The translations under genes were made by a program, and so were the position numbers. A DNA stretch of 64,000 nucleotides from Hartmannibacter diazotrophicus. Lineage in GTDB: Bacteria > Pseudomonadota > Alphaproteobacteria > Rhizobiales > Pleomorphomonadaceae. Location of the stretch: positions 468,550-532,549 of the forward strand of contig NZ_LT960614.1 in assembly GCF_900231165.1 (NCBI RefSeq), written 5' to 3'. This document shows, in pieces, positions 35,337 through 43,803 of the stretch (position 1 is the stretch's first letter; each line of letters begins with the position of its first letter). The notes below the pieces were generated by a model. That model searched no databases and had not been told where the DNA came from. It was given only the letters and a program-made list of their open reading frames with translations.

Positions 35337-35987
35337 ATGTCGATCTCAGCCTACAAGACCCTGACCAAGGCCCCGGCGAGCGGCGCGCCGCTTGTCTTCG
35401 CCTTCCATGGAACCGGCGGCGACGAGCATCAGTTCGCCCAACTCGTCGGCCAGATTCTCCCCGATGCCGGGCTCGTGTCGCCGCGCGGCGACGTTTCCGA
35501 ACACGGCGCCCTGCGCTTCTTCCGGCGCACGGGCGAGGGCGTCTATGACATGGCCGACCTTGCCGAGCGGACCGAGAAGATGGCCGGCTTCGTGGCGGCT
35601 CACAAGGCAGCCCATCCGGACAGCCCGGTCTACGGTCTCGGCTATTCGAACGGCGCCAACATTCTCGCCGCCGTTATCCTGAAGCATCCGGACCTCTTCG
35701 ACCGTGCGGCGCTGCTGCATCCGCTGATCCCCTGGCAGCCGGCCGACAATCCCGGGCTGGCGGAGAGCGAGATCCTGATCACGGCGGGTCGCCGCGATCC
35801 GATCGCGCCGGTGCCCTATACGGATAGGCTGGCCGATTATCTGAAGAGCCAGAACGGCAAGGTCACTCTTCAGTATCACGACGGCGGGCACGAGATCCGA
35901 GCCGACGAACTGGCCGCCCTCAGGACCTTCCTGACCGCGCAGGCGCCGGCCGAGGTCCGCAAACCCACGGCCAATCGCGTCGCCTAG
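35337..35987 (+). CDS. mhqD: Alpha/beta hydrolase, MhqD-like carboxylesterase
   Basis: A 216-residue phospholipase/carboxylesterase-family protein. The oxyanion region is FAFHGTGGDEHQF, the nucleophile Ser is in LGYSNGANIL, the Asp in GRRDPIAPV and the His in HDGGHEI. It follows the dioxygenase by 67 bp with AAGGAG before the ATG, so the pair form an operon. It may hydrolyse ring-cleavage products or quinone esters. Confidence 0.85.
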   Translation: MSISAYKTLTKAPASGAPLVFAFHGTGGDEHQFAQLVGQILPDAGLVSPRGDVSEHGALRFFRRTGEGVYDMADLAERTEKMAGFVAAHKAAHPDSPVYGLGYSNGANILAAVILKHPDLFDRAALLHPLIPWQPADNPGLAESEILITAGRRDPIAPVPYTDRLADYLKSQNGKVTLQYHDGGHEIRADELAALRTFLTAQAPAEVRKPTANRVA

Positions 35988-36005
35988 AACGCCCGCTTTG
36001 CCGGG

Positions 36006-36045
36006 ATGAAACCGGCCGGTGCATGATCGCATCGGCCGGTTTCAT
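36006..36045. terminator. Bidirectional hairpin between mhqD-like and kinase genes
   Basis: ATGAAACCGGCCGGTGC (36006-36022) and GCATCGGCCGGTTTCAT (36029-36045) pair at 16 of 17 positions around a 6-base loop. It lies between two converging genes ending at 35987 and 36067. No long T-tract follows, but the position and stem length support transcription termination in both directions. Confidence 0.65.
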
Positions 36046-36066
36046 GCGTTTGCCGGGCTGGCCGGG

Positions 36067-38073
36067 TCATTGCTTCCCGGCATCGGGACCGGCTTCCGCC
36101 GATCGCGTCTGCGTGTGGGGCAGGCGAAGTTCGATCACCGCTCCCGGGCCATCGTCCCTGTTGCCGATGGAGATCTTGCCGTTGTGCGCGGTGGCGATCG
36201 ACCGGCACATGGCAAGGCCGAGCCCCATGCCATTCGGCTTTGTCGTCTGAAAGGCCTTGAAAAGGCCTTCCGCGCTGGTCCCCTCGGAGAGGCCCGGCCC
36301 GCTGTCGCTGAATCTCACGCAGAGCGCCGACCCGTCCGCGCTGGCCGAGATCGTCAGCGACCGGCGGTCGGCGGGCGTTGCCTCCATCGCCTGGATGGCA
36401 TTGACGATGATGTTCATGAAGGCCTGCTGCAGCAGGATGCGGTCGCCGTTGATCTGGATGCCGTCGGTCTTCAGATCGAGTTTCACCGCCACGTCGTTGT
36501 CGGATAGCTCGCTCTCCTTCGCGCGAACGGCGTCGTTGATCACGTCATCGAAGGCGACCTCGCTGTCCTGCGATTTCGCCTTGCCAAGCAGCATGCGCAC
36601 CCGCCTGACGACGGCCGAGGCATGCTCGGTGGCGTTGACTGCTTCATTGAGCGCGAACTTTGCCTCGTCGAGGTCCGGGTCTTCCCGGTTCAGCCACCGC
36701 TGCGCCGCCTGCACGAAAGTCATGATGGCCGCGAGGGGCTGGTTCACCTCATGGGCGATCGAGGCCGAGATTTCACCGATCATCGCGGCGCGGGATGCAT
36801 TCTCCAGTTCACTCCGCGAGGCATCGAGAGCTTCCTGGAACCTCAGACGTTCGGAGATATCGACGATGCTGCCGAGGACGCGATCGAAGCCTTCCTCGCC
36901 GCGCGGAAAGGTCAGGAGGACGATGACGGGGACGGTTCCTCCGTCGAGGCTGCGAACGACAGCCTCCGCCTGATAGAACGGCTGCCCTTCATCGAGCGCG
37001 ATGAGACAGTTGGCGAAAGACCTGTTGTCGTCGGAAAGAAAGTCGTCCAGCCGTTCGAAGAACTCGGACTTGGACGTGGCGCCGACCATTTTCGCAGCTG
37101 CGGGATTGACGTCGGTGATGCGCACCTTTTCACGTGCCGCGCGGACAAACTCGGGATGTTCGGCAAGATACCGCCTGAGATTGCCGATACCCTGCTGGCG
37201 CAGGGCGGTCAGATCGGCCTTCACCGCCGAGAAGTCGTGCTCGAGGATCGCGACGGCGAGCGTCTCGAAGATGGTCCGGTAGCGGGTCTCGCTGGCCTTG
37301 AGCGCCGCCTCCGACGCCTTGCGCGCGGTGATGTCGACGCTGGCCTCCAGCACGACCCTGGAATAGTCGCGCAGGCCCTGCTCGGCGAACCATCGGGTGG
37401 AAACGTCCACATGGCGTCCGTCCCGCGCCCTGATCCGGCATTCCCCTTCCCACTGGCCGCGCTCGTCGAGTTCCGCCTCGGCCTTGGACCGCGAGGCCGG
37501 GAAGGTCACGTCGAGGATCTCCTCCGCCTTCAGCCCGAGGGCCTCTTCGGCGGGCCAGCCGAACAGCGTCTCCGCACCGGTGTTCCAGAAGATGATCCGT
37601 CCTTCCGCGTCGCGCACGAAGATGGCATCGCTCGTCACTTCGAGGAGGCGCGCCTGGGCTTCCACCATCTGCAGGTCGCTGCGCCGGCGAAGCAGCAGGA
37701 CGGTGATCACCGCATTGGCGGCAAGACTGAAGAGAAACCGGAGAAGCGCCTGATCCTCGCCGTCGAGCCCGTGGACGTAGGCGTAGCTGCCGATCGTCAA
37801 TGCGGCGCAGCCGGCGGACGCAATGATGATCGAGGAGCGCTTGCCGACATCGGCGGCCAGAACGATGACGACCACGTAGAGGACGGCGACCGCGCTGCGC
37901 AGCGATGTGAGGCTGTCGATGGCGAAGATCACGCCGGACAAGGTGACGGCGGCAAGAATCCGGTAGGCATCGCGGGGGCGGCCCGCGCCCTTGTTCCCCT
38001 GCGTTCCGCGCCAGTGACTGGCAGGCCGCTTGTCCACCTCTTGCTCCCGCCTTCGCGTCTCTGGACCGCTCAT
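36067..38073 (-). CDS. Membrane PAS sensor histidine kinase
   Basis: About 668 residues from ATG at 38073; no clear ribosome binding site is seen, so the start is uncertain. An N-terminal integral membrane region (residues about 35-130) is followed by a PAS domain (LEVTSDAIFVRDAEGRIIFW), a second PAS-like domain, a HisKA domain with the phosphorylated His in ASIAHEVNQPLAAIM, and the ATPase (NAIQAM, FSDSGPGL, GMGLGLAMC). The kinase core is of the FixL/TodS type, usually paired with FixJ-like regulators, such as the gene at 40275. Confidence 0.9.
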   Translation of the reverse strand: MSGPETRRREQEVDKRPASHWRGTQGNKGAGRPRDAYRILAAVTLSGVIFAIDSLTSLRSAVAVLYVVVIVLAADVGKRSSIIIASAGCAALTIGSYAYVHGLDGEDQALLRFLFSLAANAVITVLLLRRRSDLQMVEAQARLLEVTSDAIFVRDAEGRIIFWNTGAETLFGWPAEEALGLKAEEILDVTFPASRSKAEAELDERGQWEGECRIRARDGRHVDVSTRWFAEQGLRDYSRVVLEASVDITARKASEAALKASETRYRTIFETLAVAILEHDFSAVKADLTALRQQGIGNLRRYLAEHPEFVRAAREKVRITDVNPAAAKMVGATSKSEFFERLDDFLSDDNRSFANCLIALDEGQPFYQAEAVVRSLDGGTVPVIVLLTFPRGEEGFDRVLGSIVDISERLRFQEALDASRSELENASRAAMIGEISASIAHEVNQPLAAIMTFVQAAQRWLNREDPDLDEAKFALNEAVNATEHASAVVRRVRMLLGKAKSQDSEVAFDDVINDAVRAKESELSDNDVAVKLDLKTDGIQINGDRILLQQAFMNIIVNAIQAMEATPADRRSLTISASADGSALCVRFSDSGPGLSEGTSAEGLFKAFQTTKPNGMGLGLAMCRSIATAHNGKISIGNRDDGPGAVIELRLPHTQTRSAEAGPDAGKQ

Positions 38074-38198
38074 GGAACGATCAAAGATCGATTCTTTGTC
38101 GACCGGCGTTCGCTGATATTGAACGATAGTCTCCTGCTTTGCACGCTCAAGAGAACGCCTCGCCCGACAGATTGACCGATCCGCGCGACTGGCGCTTT

Positions 38199-39308
38199 TC
38201 AGCCCGACTGGTCGAAAAGGTGACGGTATTGCCTCGGCTGGCAGCGCAGATACTGGTTCGCCGCTGCCACATGGTCGCCGAAATGGGCCGCCGCGTGCCA
38301 TGGCCAGCGCGGATCGTAGAGGATCGCCCGCGCAAGTGCGATGAGGTCGGCATCGCCCATGGTGAGGATCGCCTCGGCCTGTTCGAACTCCGTGATGAGG
38401 CCGACCGCGATGACGGGGATGCTCACCGCCGCCTTGACGGCGCGAGCAAACGGCACCTGGTAGTTGGGACCGATGACGATCTGCTGGTGGCTGGCAAGGC
38501 CGCCGCTCGACACGTGGATCGCGTCGCAGCCCATCCGTTCCAGCGCCTTGGCGAAGGCGATGGTCTGTTCGACGTCCCAGCCGCCGTCAGCCCAGTCCGA
38601 GGCCGAGACCCGCATGGTGACCGGCTTGCCGGCGGGAAAGGCCTCCCGGACCACCTCGAAGATCTCCAGCGGGAAGCGCATCCGGTTTTCCAGCGGGCCG
38701 CCGTAGGCGTCGGTCCGGGTGTTCGAAAGCGGCGAGAGGAACTGGTGCAGCAGATAGCCGTGCGCGCCATGGATCTGGATGGCGTCGAGCCCAAGCGCGG
38801 CGGCACGCCTGGTGGCATCGGCAAAAGCCTTGCGGAGGCGATCGAGGCCGTCGGCGTCGAGCGCTTCGGGCGGATCATACGTCTCCTGGAAACCGATGGC
38901 GCTCGGGGCCACCGTCTTCCAGCCGAGGTCATGGTCCGGCGGCAGCTGGCCGCCGCCGAGCCAGGGACGCTGGCTCGATGCCTTGCGTCCGGCATGGCCG
39001 AGCTGGACGGCGATCGGCATGTCGGACCAGCGCCGGACCGAATCGAGGACACGGCCCATGGCGCGCTCGCAGCCGTCCGAATAAAGGCCGACGTCCGCGT
39101 GGGAGATACGGCCTTCCGGACTGACGGCCGTCGCTTCGATCGTCAGGATCGCCGCGCCGGACTGGGCAAGATTGCCGAGATGCATCTGGTGCCAGTCGGT
39201 CATCTCGCCGTCTTCGGCGGAATACTGGCACATCGGGGCAATCACGATGCGGTTTCGAAGGTCAAGTCCGCCGACCTTGAAGGGCGAGAACAGTCGCGTG
39301 GCACTCAT
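38199..39308 (-). CDS. NADH:flavin oxidoreductase, Old Yellow Enzyme family (YqjM/NamA type)
   Basis: A 369-residue TIM-barrel flavoenzyme. The class-specific Cys27 lies in VIAPMCQYSAEDG, with QLGHAGRKAS, the substrate-binding IHGAHGYLLHQFLSP and DAYGGPLENR. These enzymes reduce alpha,beta-unsaturated carbonyls and quinones with NAD(P)H. It lies between the histidine kinase and an AraC regulator on the same strand, so either system could control it. It fits the electrophile-detoxification theme of the region. Confidence 0.93.
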   Translation of the reverse strand: MSATRLFSPFKVGGLDLRNRIVIAPMCQYSAEDGEMTDWHQMHLGNLAQSGAAILTIEATAVSPEGRISHADVGLYSDGCERAMGRVLDSVRRWSDMPIAVQLGHAGRKASSQRPWLGGGQLPPDHDLGWKTVAPSAIGFQETYDPPEALDADGLDRLRKAFADATRRAAALGLDAIQIHGAHGYLLHQFLSPLSNTRTDAYGGPLENRMRFPLEIFEVVREAFPAGKPVTMRVSASDWADGGWDVEQTIAFAKALERMGCDAIHVSSGGLASHQQIVIGPNYQVPFARAVKAAVSIPVIAVGLITEFEQAEAILTMGDADLIALARAILYDPRWPWHAAAHFGDHVAAANQYLRCQPRQYRHLFDQSG

Positions 39309-39450
39309 CCGTGATCTCCCTTGCCGAACCGAACAGTCTGGAGCCTGCCGCCTCGGCGTTGCAGGCCGGTTCGGTATCGACCTTGTGTACGAGGGGCGGG
39401 CCAGGCCGACAAGGGCATGACGAACGCCCGCCCGACGTCCGGAAAGGAAA

Positions 39451-40050
39451 TCAGACGGTCCTCAAGGCCGTTTCGGCCGTTTCGCTCGCTTGCGCCGGCT
39501 TGGCGAGAAGGCGATGGCGACGCCAGGCGCTCGGCGTCGCGCCGGTCATGCGGCGGAAGACGCGCGAAAGGTGAGCCTGGTCCGCCATGCCGCAGTCGAG
39601 CGCGATCTCGCACAGGGGAGCGTTCGTCTCCAGCATACGGGCCTTCGCATGCTCGACGCGCCGCCGCACGACATAGGTGTGGGGCGAAACGCCGAAACTG
39701 ACCTTGAAGGCTGTCGAGAAATAGCTCGTACTGAGGTTGGCAAGGCGCGCGAGTTCGTCGACGGAGATCGAATGCGAGATTCGGTCTTCGATATGAGCCT
39801 CGACGCGTTTGATCTGCCAGCGGGCAAGACCGCCGGAGGCGACGCGTGCGCCGGTGCCATTGCCGTTCCCCTGGGCGCCGAGCAGCGAGGAGGCCTTTCT
39901 GACGAGATCGATGGCCGATGCCTCGTCGCGCTCGATGCAGGTCATGGCCCCGAGAAGAAGCCGCGAGACTTCCGACGACGTGGCTCCGTCGATGTCGGTG
40001 AGTTGAAAGCGCGAAGTCCGGGGGTCGACAGTCAGAGCGTTGGTGGGCAT
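39451..40050 (-). CDS. AraC family transcriptional regulator 4 (short)
   Basis: A 199-residue regulator, shorter than the AraC genes at 29654-32861, with a reduced N-terminal domain. The C-terminal double HTH reads VDELARLANLSTSYFSTAFK and IALDCGMADQAHLSRVFRRM. ATG at 40050 is preceded by AGGAGATCAAGG. It is upstream of the Old Yellow Enzyme gene (142 bp gap) and divergent from the FixJ-like regulator, so it could act on both. Confidence 0.9.
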   Translation of the reverse strand: MPTNALTVDPRTSRFQLTDIDGATSSEVSRLLLGAMTCIERDEASAIDLVRKASSLLGAQGNGNGTGARVASGGLARWQIKRVEAHIEDRISHSISVDELARLANLSTSYFSTAFKVSFGVSPHTYVVRRRVEHAKARMLETNAPLCEIALDCGMADQAHLSRVFRRMTGATPSAWRRHRLLAKPAQASETAETALRTV

Positions 40051-40274
40051 CCTTGATCTCCTGAAACCTGCCAGAATGGCTTGAACAGGCTCCATTGTGC
40101 TGGGCTCCACCCACCGCCGAAATCCTACTGTCATTGTGTTTCGGCAGACATCGGTCTTATGGAGGCATACCTCGGTATACTTGCCGGAAAGCCTCGCTCT
40201 TCCTACGGTCGCGCCATGTATGATGCCTCAGGTCCGACAATGAAACCGACGCGGCCCTCCCGGAATGCCGGGAC

Positions 40275-40907
40275 ATGCTAGACAGTCCGCTCGTCCTCGT
40301 CGTCGATGACGAAGCCCTCGTCCGCCAATCGCTGGACAGCCTGCTTCGTTCGGTGGGCTATTCCGTCCAGATCTTCGGCTCGACGCAGGAATTGAGCGAT
40401 TTTGGCGGCCTTGCCGACGCCAATTGCCTCATCCTCGACGTGCGCCTTCCCTTCAGCAGCGGCCTCGATTTCCAGCAGTGGCTTGCGGAGCGGAACGTCA
40501 GCGTGCCCATCGTCTTCATCACCGGCCACGGCGATATTCCGATGTCGGTCCGGGCCATGAAGGCGGGCGCTGCCGACTTCATCTCCAAGCCCTTCCGCGA
40601 TCAGGATATTCTCGATGCGGTGAGGGAGGCGGTGGCCAAGGATGTCGCCGCCCGCAACGCCGACAAGGCCGTCGTCGAGATCAGGGACCGCTACGCCCAT
40701 CTGTCGGCGCGCGAGAAGCAGATCATGGCCATGGCGACGGCCGGCCTGATGAACAAGCAGATTGCCGGAGAACTGGGCCTCAGCGAGATCACGGTCAAGA
40801 TTCATCGCGGCAAGATCAGCCGCAAGATGATGGCCAAGACCTTTGCCGATCTGGTCCGGATGGCGGAAGCGCTGGGGCTCTCCAGGCAGGACAATTCGGT
40901 CCGATAA
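40275..40907 (+). CDS. FixJ/NarL-type response regulator
   Basis: A 210-residue two-domain regulator. The receiver has VLVVDDEALVRQS, the phospho-acceptor in LILDVRLP, and FITGHGDIPM plus SKPFRDQD. The LuxR-type HTH is LSAREKQIMAMATAGLMNKQ followed by GELGLSEITVKIHRGK. It is the likely partner of the PAS kinase at 36067, although two genes lie between them. The next gene is a second, DNA-binding-free receiver. Confidence 0.92.
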   Translation: MLDSPLVLVVDDEALVRQSLDSLLRSVGYSVQIFGSTQELSDFGGLADANCLILDVRLPFSSGLDFQQWLAERNVSVPIVFITGHGDIPMSVRAMKAGAADFISKPFRDQDILDAVREAVAKDVAARNADKAVVEIRDRYAHLSAREKQIMAMATAGLMNKQIAGELGLSEITVKIHRGKISRKMMAKTFADLVRMAEALGLSRQDNSVR

Positions 40908-40988
40908 ACTCCTGTATGATTTTGAAGTTCGCCCGGAAGGCGTAGGTTGGGACAAGTTCTCAAGGCACCGGCTTGTCCGGAGATTGGT

Positions 40989-41357
40989 ATGTCTGCGTTG
41001 GAAACGCATTCGATCATTGCGATCATTGACGACGAGGAATCCGTTCGTCGCGGCACGAGCAGCCTCTTGCGGTCGTTCGGCTTCAAGGTGCGGACCTTCG
41101 TCTCCGCGGAAGAGTTCCTCGCCTGCGATTGCGCCCGCGCGTTCGCGTGCATCGTCTCCGACGTCCACATGGAGGGCATGAGCGGCCTCGACCTCCACGC
41201 GCTGCTGCGCTCGCGCAACATCGACACGCCGCTCATCTTCATCACGGCCTTCGCCGACGAAGTGATCGGCCGGCGCCTCGGCGGCGATGTCGAGGTGCTG
41301 CAAAAGCCCTTCCAGGCCGAGGCGCTGCTGTCCTGGATCAGGCAGACGCTCTCCTGA
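40989..41357 (+). CDS. Single-domain response regulator
   Basis: A 122-residue receiver without an output domain: IAIIDDEESVRRGTSSLL, phospho-acceptor in IVSDVHMEGMSG, Thr in FITAFADE and Lys in LQKPFQAE. ATG at 40989 is preceded by GGAGATTGGT. Located 81 bp after the FixJ-like gene, it may be a phosphate sink or a relay in the same pathway. Confidence 0.9.
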   Translation: MSALETHSIIAIIDDEESVRRGTSSLLRSFGFKVRTFVSAEEFLACDCARAFACIVSDVHMEGMSGLDLHALLRSRNIDTPLIFITAFADEVIGRRLGGDVEVLQKPFQAEALLSWIRQTLS

Positions 41358-41564
41358 TCCTTGCCGCTCTCTCTTGCCGGCATGGTTTCATGGCGGCCCG
41401 CGGTCGTCGCCATCGACGAACTGCGCAGGCATGCCGTAGTTCGTGTCAGGCGTCGGTTGAGCGTGCTGCTGCTGAGCTAGACGGCAGTTGAGAACAACGC
41501 CCGTCTCCCCGCACTTGAATGTCGCGATACGGTTGCCGCCGACCAGACGTCGATTCAATCTCCC

Positions 41565-42470
41565 TCATTGCTCTGAAACGTCTCTGGCAATCTCGCCGAT
41601 CAGCGCTCTCAGCCAGCGATGCGCTGGGTCCTGGCGATAGCGTACGTGCCACGCGGCTTCGACGGGGAAGGTGCCCAGGTCAACCGGCGTGGGCAGGATC
41701 TTCAATCGCGGGTCTTTCGTGAGAGCCTTGCAAACGAGGCGGGGTAACGTGGCGCAATAGTCGGTGACAGCGATCACTTCGGGCACCGACAGAAAGTGGG
41801 TGACGGAAACGGCGACCTCCCGCTTCAGTCCCTGCTTTTCCAGAGCCTGAAAAAGCCCCGCTCGCAACCGACCGGGCGGCAAGACGTTGACATGCAGCAT
41901 CGCTGCGTATTGCTCGCGCGAGATGCTATCGCCGATCAGCGGATGTCCTGCCCGGACGACGCAGGCAAGGCCGTCGTCCATCAGATGTTGCACGACCATG
42001 TTGTCCGGCGGATCGACGATCCGGCCAAGCACCATCTCGGTGGTGCCCGACATCGCGCCGGTCTCCGTCAGATCGCTGCCGTAAGGCAGGAGACGAAGTC
42101 TGATGCCTTTGGCGCGCTCCCGCAGCCGCGCGATGATCGAGGGCAGGAGGATGAACTCCACGTAGCTGTTCGACGCAAACGTGAAGAGACGTGTCGCCCC
42201 GGCCGGGTCAAAAGATTGCTGACCGAGAATCAGATCGTCGAACTGGGCGAGAGCGGCCTCGATCATCGGCGCCATCTCTTCCGCAAGCTGCGTCGGCCGC
42301 ATCCCGTAACGCTCGCGAATGAAGAGCGGGTCACGCAGCGTCTCGCGCAGACGGCCCAACGCATTCGACAGCGCCGGCTGCGTGATCCCGAGCCGTTCGG
42401 CAGCCCGGGTGACGTTGCGCTCCTCCATGAGCGCCACGAAAACGGGGAGGAGATTCAGGTCATACCGCAT
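41565..42470 (-). CDS. LysR family regulator, NodD-like group
   Basis: A 301-residue regulator. The N-terminal HTH reads MRYDLNLLPVFVALMEERNV and AAERLGITQPALSNALGRLR, and the next stretch (LRDPLFIRERYGMRPT) is typical of the NodD/NahR-like LysR group, which respond to aromatic or phenolic inducers. It is divergent from the DJ-1/PfpI, monooxygenase and aldo/keto reductase genes. The gap of about 130 bp is AT-rich. Confidence 0.92.
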   Translation of the reverse strand: MRYDLNLLPVFVALMEERNVTRAAERLGITQPALSNALGRLRETLRDPLFIRERYGMRPTQLAEEMAPMIEAALAQFDDLILGQQSFDPAGATRLFTFASNSYVEFILLPSIIARLRERAKGIRLRLLPYGSDLTETGAMSGTTEMVLGRIVDPPDNMVVQHLMDDGLACVVRAGHPLIGDSISREQYAAMLHVNVLPPGRLRAGLFQALEKQGLKREVAVSVTHFLSVPEVIAVTDYCATLPRLVCKALTKDPRLKILPTPVDLGTFPVEAAWHVRYRQDPAHRWLRALIGEIARDVSEQ

Positions 42471-42599
42471 CCAGTTATAATGTCATGTGAATAACTGAAA
42501 TAGAACAAATAAATTTCCAAAATAAATGGCTCGGCGGCAGGATGGAGTCATCCCAAACGGATGCCAACCAACATGCAGACGAACTTGATGGAGATTGAA

Positions 42600-43406
42600 A
42601 TGAGCAAGGGGAAAGTCCTCTTAATTGGATCGAACGCCACCCGCATTGAGATCAAGGGCGGGCGCACCGGCGCCACGGGCCAGTATCTCAACGAAACGGT
42701 CATTCCCGCGATGGCGGTCGCCGCCGCCGGCTACGAGATCGTTCTCGCCACACCGAACGGCACCAAGCCGCAGATCGATGAGGTTTCCGACAGTGCCGAC
42801 CATTTCGGCGGTGATCAGGCAGCCTACGCACGGGCCAGAGCCTATTATGCCGAAGACCCGGCGATGAACGCCGTAAGCACACTGCGTTCGGTCGTCGAGG
42901 AAGGCCTCGACACCTATGTCGGCGTCTTCGTGCCCGGCGGGCATGCTCCCGTCGTCGACCTGATGCAGGACCCGGATGTCGGTGAAATCCTTCGCCATTT
43001 CCATGAAAGGGCGAAGCCCACCGCGCTTCTCTGTCATGGCCCGGTGGCGGTCGCCGCCGCCATGCCGAATGCCCGCGAGTTCCGCGCGGCACTGATCGCC
43101 GGTGCGACCGACAAGGCCAGGGAATGGGCCAGCGGCTGGCAGTATGCCGGCTACCGGATGACCGTCTTCTCCAACAGCGAGGAAGCGATTGTCGAGGACA
43201 ATATCCTCAACGCCAAACTCCACTTCTACATGGTTGACGCCCTGCAGACGGCTGGCGGCGAAGTGATCACGACAACGGTCAATTTCGAGCCGAACGTCAT
43301 CGAGGATCGCGAATTGATCACTGGCCAGAATCCTCGTTCCGACGTTCCTCTGGCCGCAAGGTTCGTGGCGGCACTCGACCGCTCCCTGGCTTCAAGGGCC
43401 GCTTAG
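42600..43406 (+). CDS. DJ-1/PfpI superfamily protein
   Basis: A 268-residue protein with the DJ-1/PfpI nucleophile elbow: Cys145 in TALLCHGPVAVAAAM, with VFVPGGHAPV earlier. Hsp31-like members act on methylglyoxal or as chaperones; the large insertions fit that branch. ATG at 42600 is preferred because GGAG lies 6 bases upstream. It is the first gene of a three-gene set divergent from a LysR regulator. Confidence 0.85.
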   Translation: MSKGKVLLIGSNATRIEIKGGRTGATGQYLNETVIPAMAVAAAGYEIVLATPNGTKPQIDEVSDSADHFGGDQAAYARARAYYAEDPAMNAVSTLRSVVEEGLDTYVGVFVPGGHAPVVDLMQDPDVGEILRHFHERAKPTALLCHGPVAVAAAMPNAREFRAALIAGATDKAREWASGWQYAGYRMTVFSNSEEAIVEDNILNAKLHFYMVDALQTAGGEVITTTVNFEPNVIEDRELITGQNPRSDVPLAARFVAALDRSLASRAA

Positions 43407-43478
43407 GTTCGAAGAGACCTGACGGGGTTCGGACCTGGCCGAACCCCACCTCCCAAGACGAGTAAAAGGAACAAGCTC

Positions 43479-43775
43479 ATGTCAACTCCCGTGAAAGTCA
43501 TGGCCGTTCTCCTGGCCCGACCGGGCAGGACCGATGACTTGCAGGCGCTTCTCTTCGGCATGGTTGAGGCTTGCCGGTCGGAGCCCGGCAATCTGCGCTG
43601 GGATGTCTGGCGCGATCAGTCCGACCCCACGCGCTTCGTGCTGGACGAACTTTATGCCGACGACAGCGCGGTCGCGGCCCATCGCCAGACCCCGCATTTC
43701 AAGCACTATTTCTCCAAGATCAATGATCTCGCCGAACGCACGGCACTCGTGCTCGACGCGGCGCGGGTCGCGTGA
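43479..43775 (+). CDS. Putative quinol monooxygenase (ABM domain)
   Basis: A 98-residue antibiotic-biosynthesis-monooxygenase (ABM) domain protein: VKVMAVLLARPGRTDDLQAL, PGNLRWDVWRDQSDPTRF and TPHFKHYFSKIND. Small ABM proteins such as YgiN oxidise quinols. It is 72 bp after the DJ-1 gene with AAGGAAC upstream of the ATG, and 28 bp before the aldo/keto reductase, so the three are probably one operon. Confidence 0.88.
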   Translation: MSTPVKVMAVLLARPGRTDDLQALLFGMVEACRSEPGNLRWDVWRDQSDPTRFVLDELYADDSAVAAHRQTPHFKHYFSKINDLAERTALVLDAARVA

Positions 43776-43803
43776 TCCGACGATCCAGACAAGGGACAGG
43801 ACA

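Noticed and set aside
39324..39374. CCGAACC/GGTTCGG pairing near the Old Yellow Enzyme start
   Set aside because: The arms are 37 bases apart and short; chance pairing is likely in GC-rich DNA.
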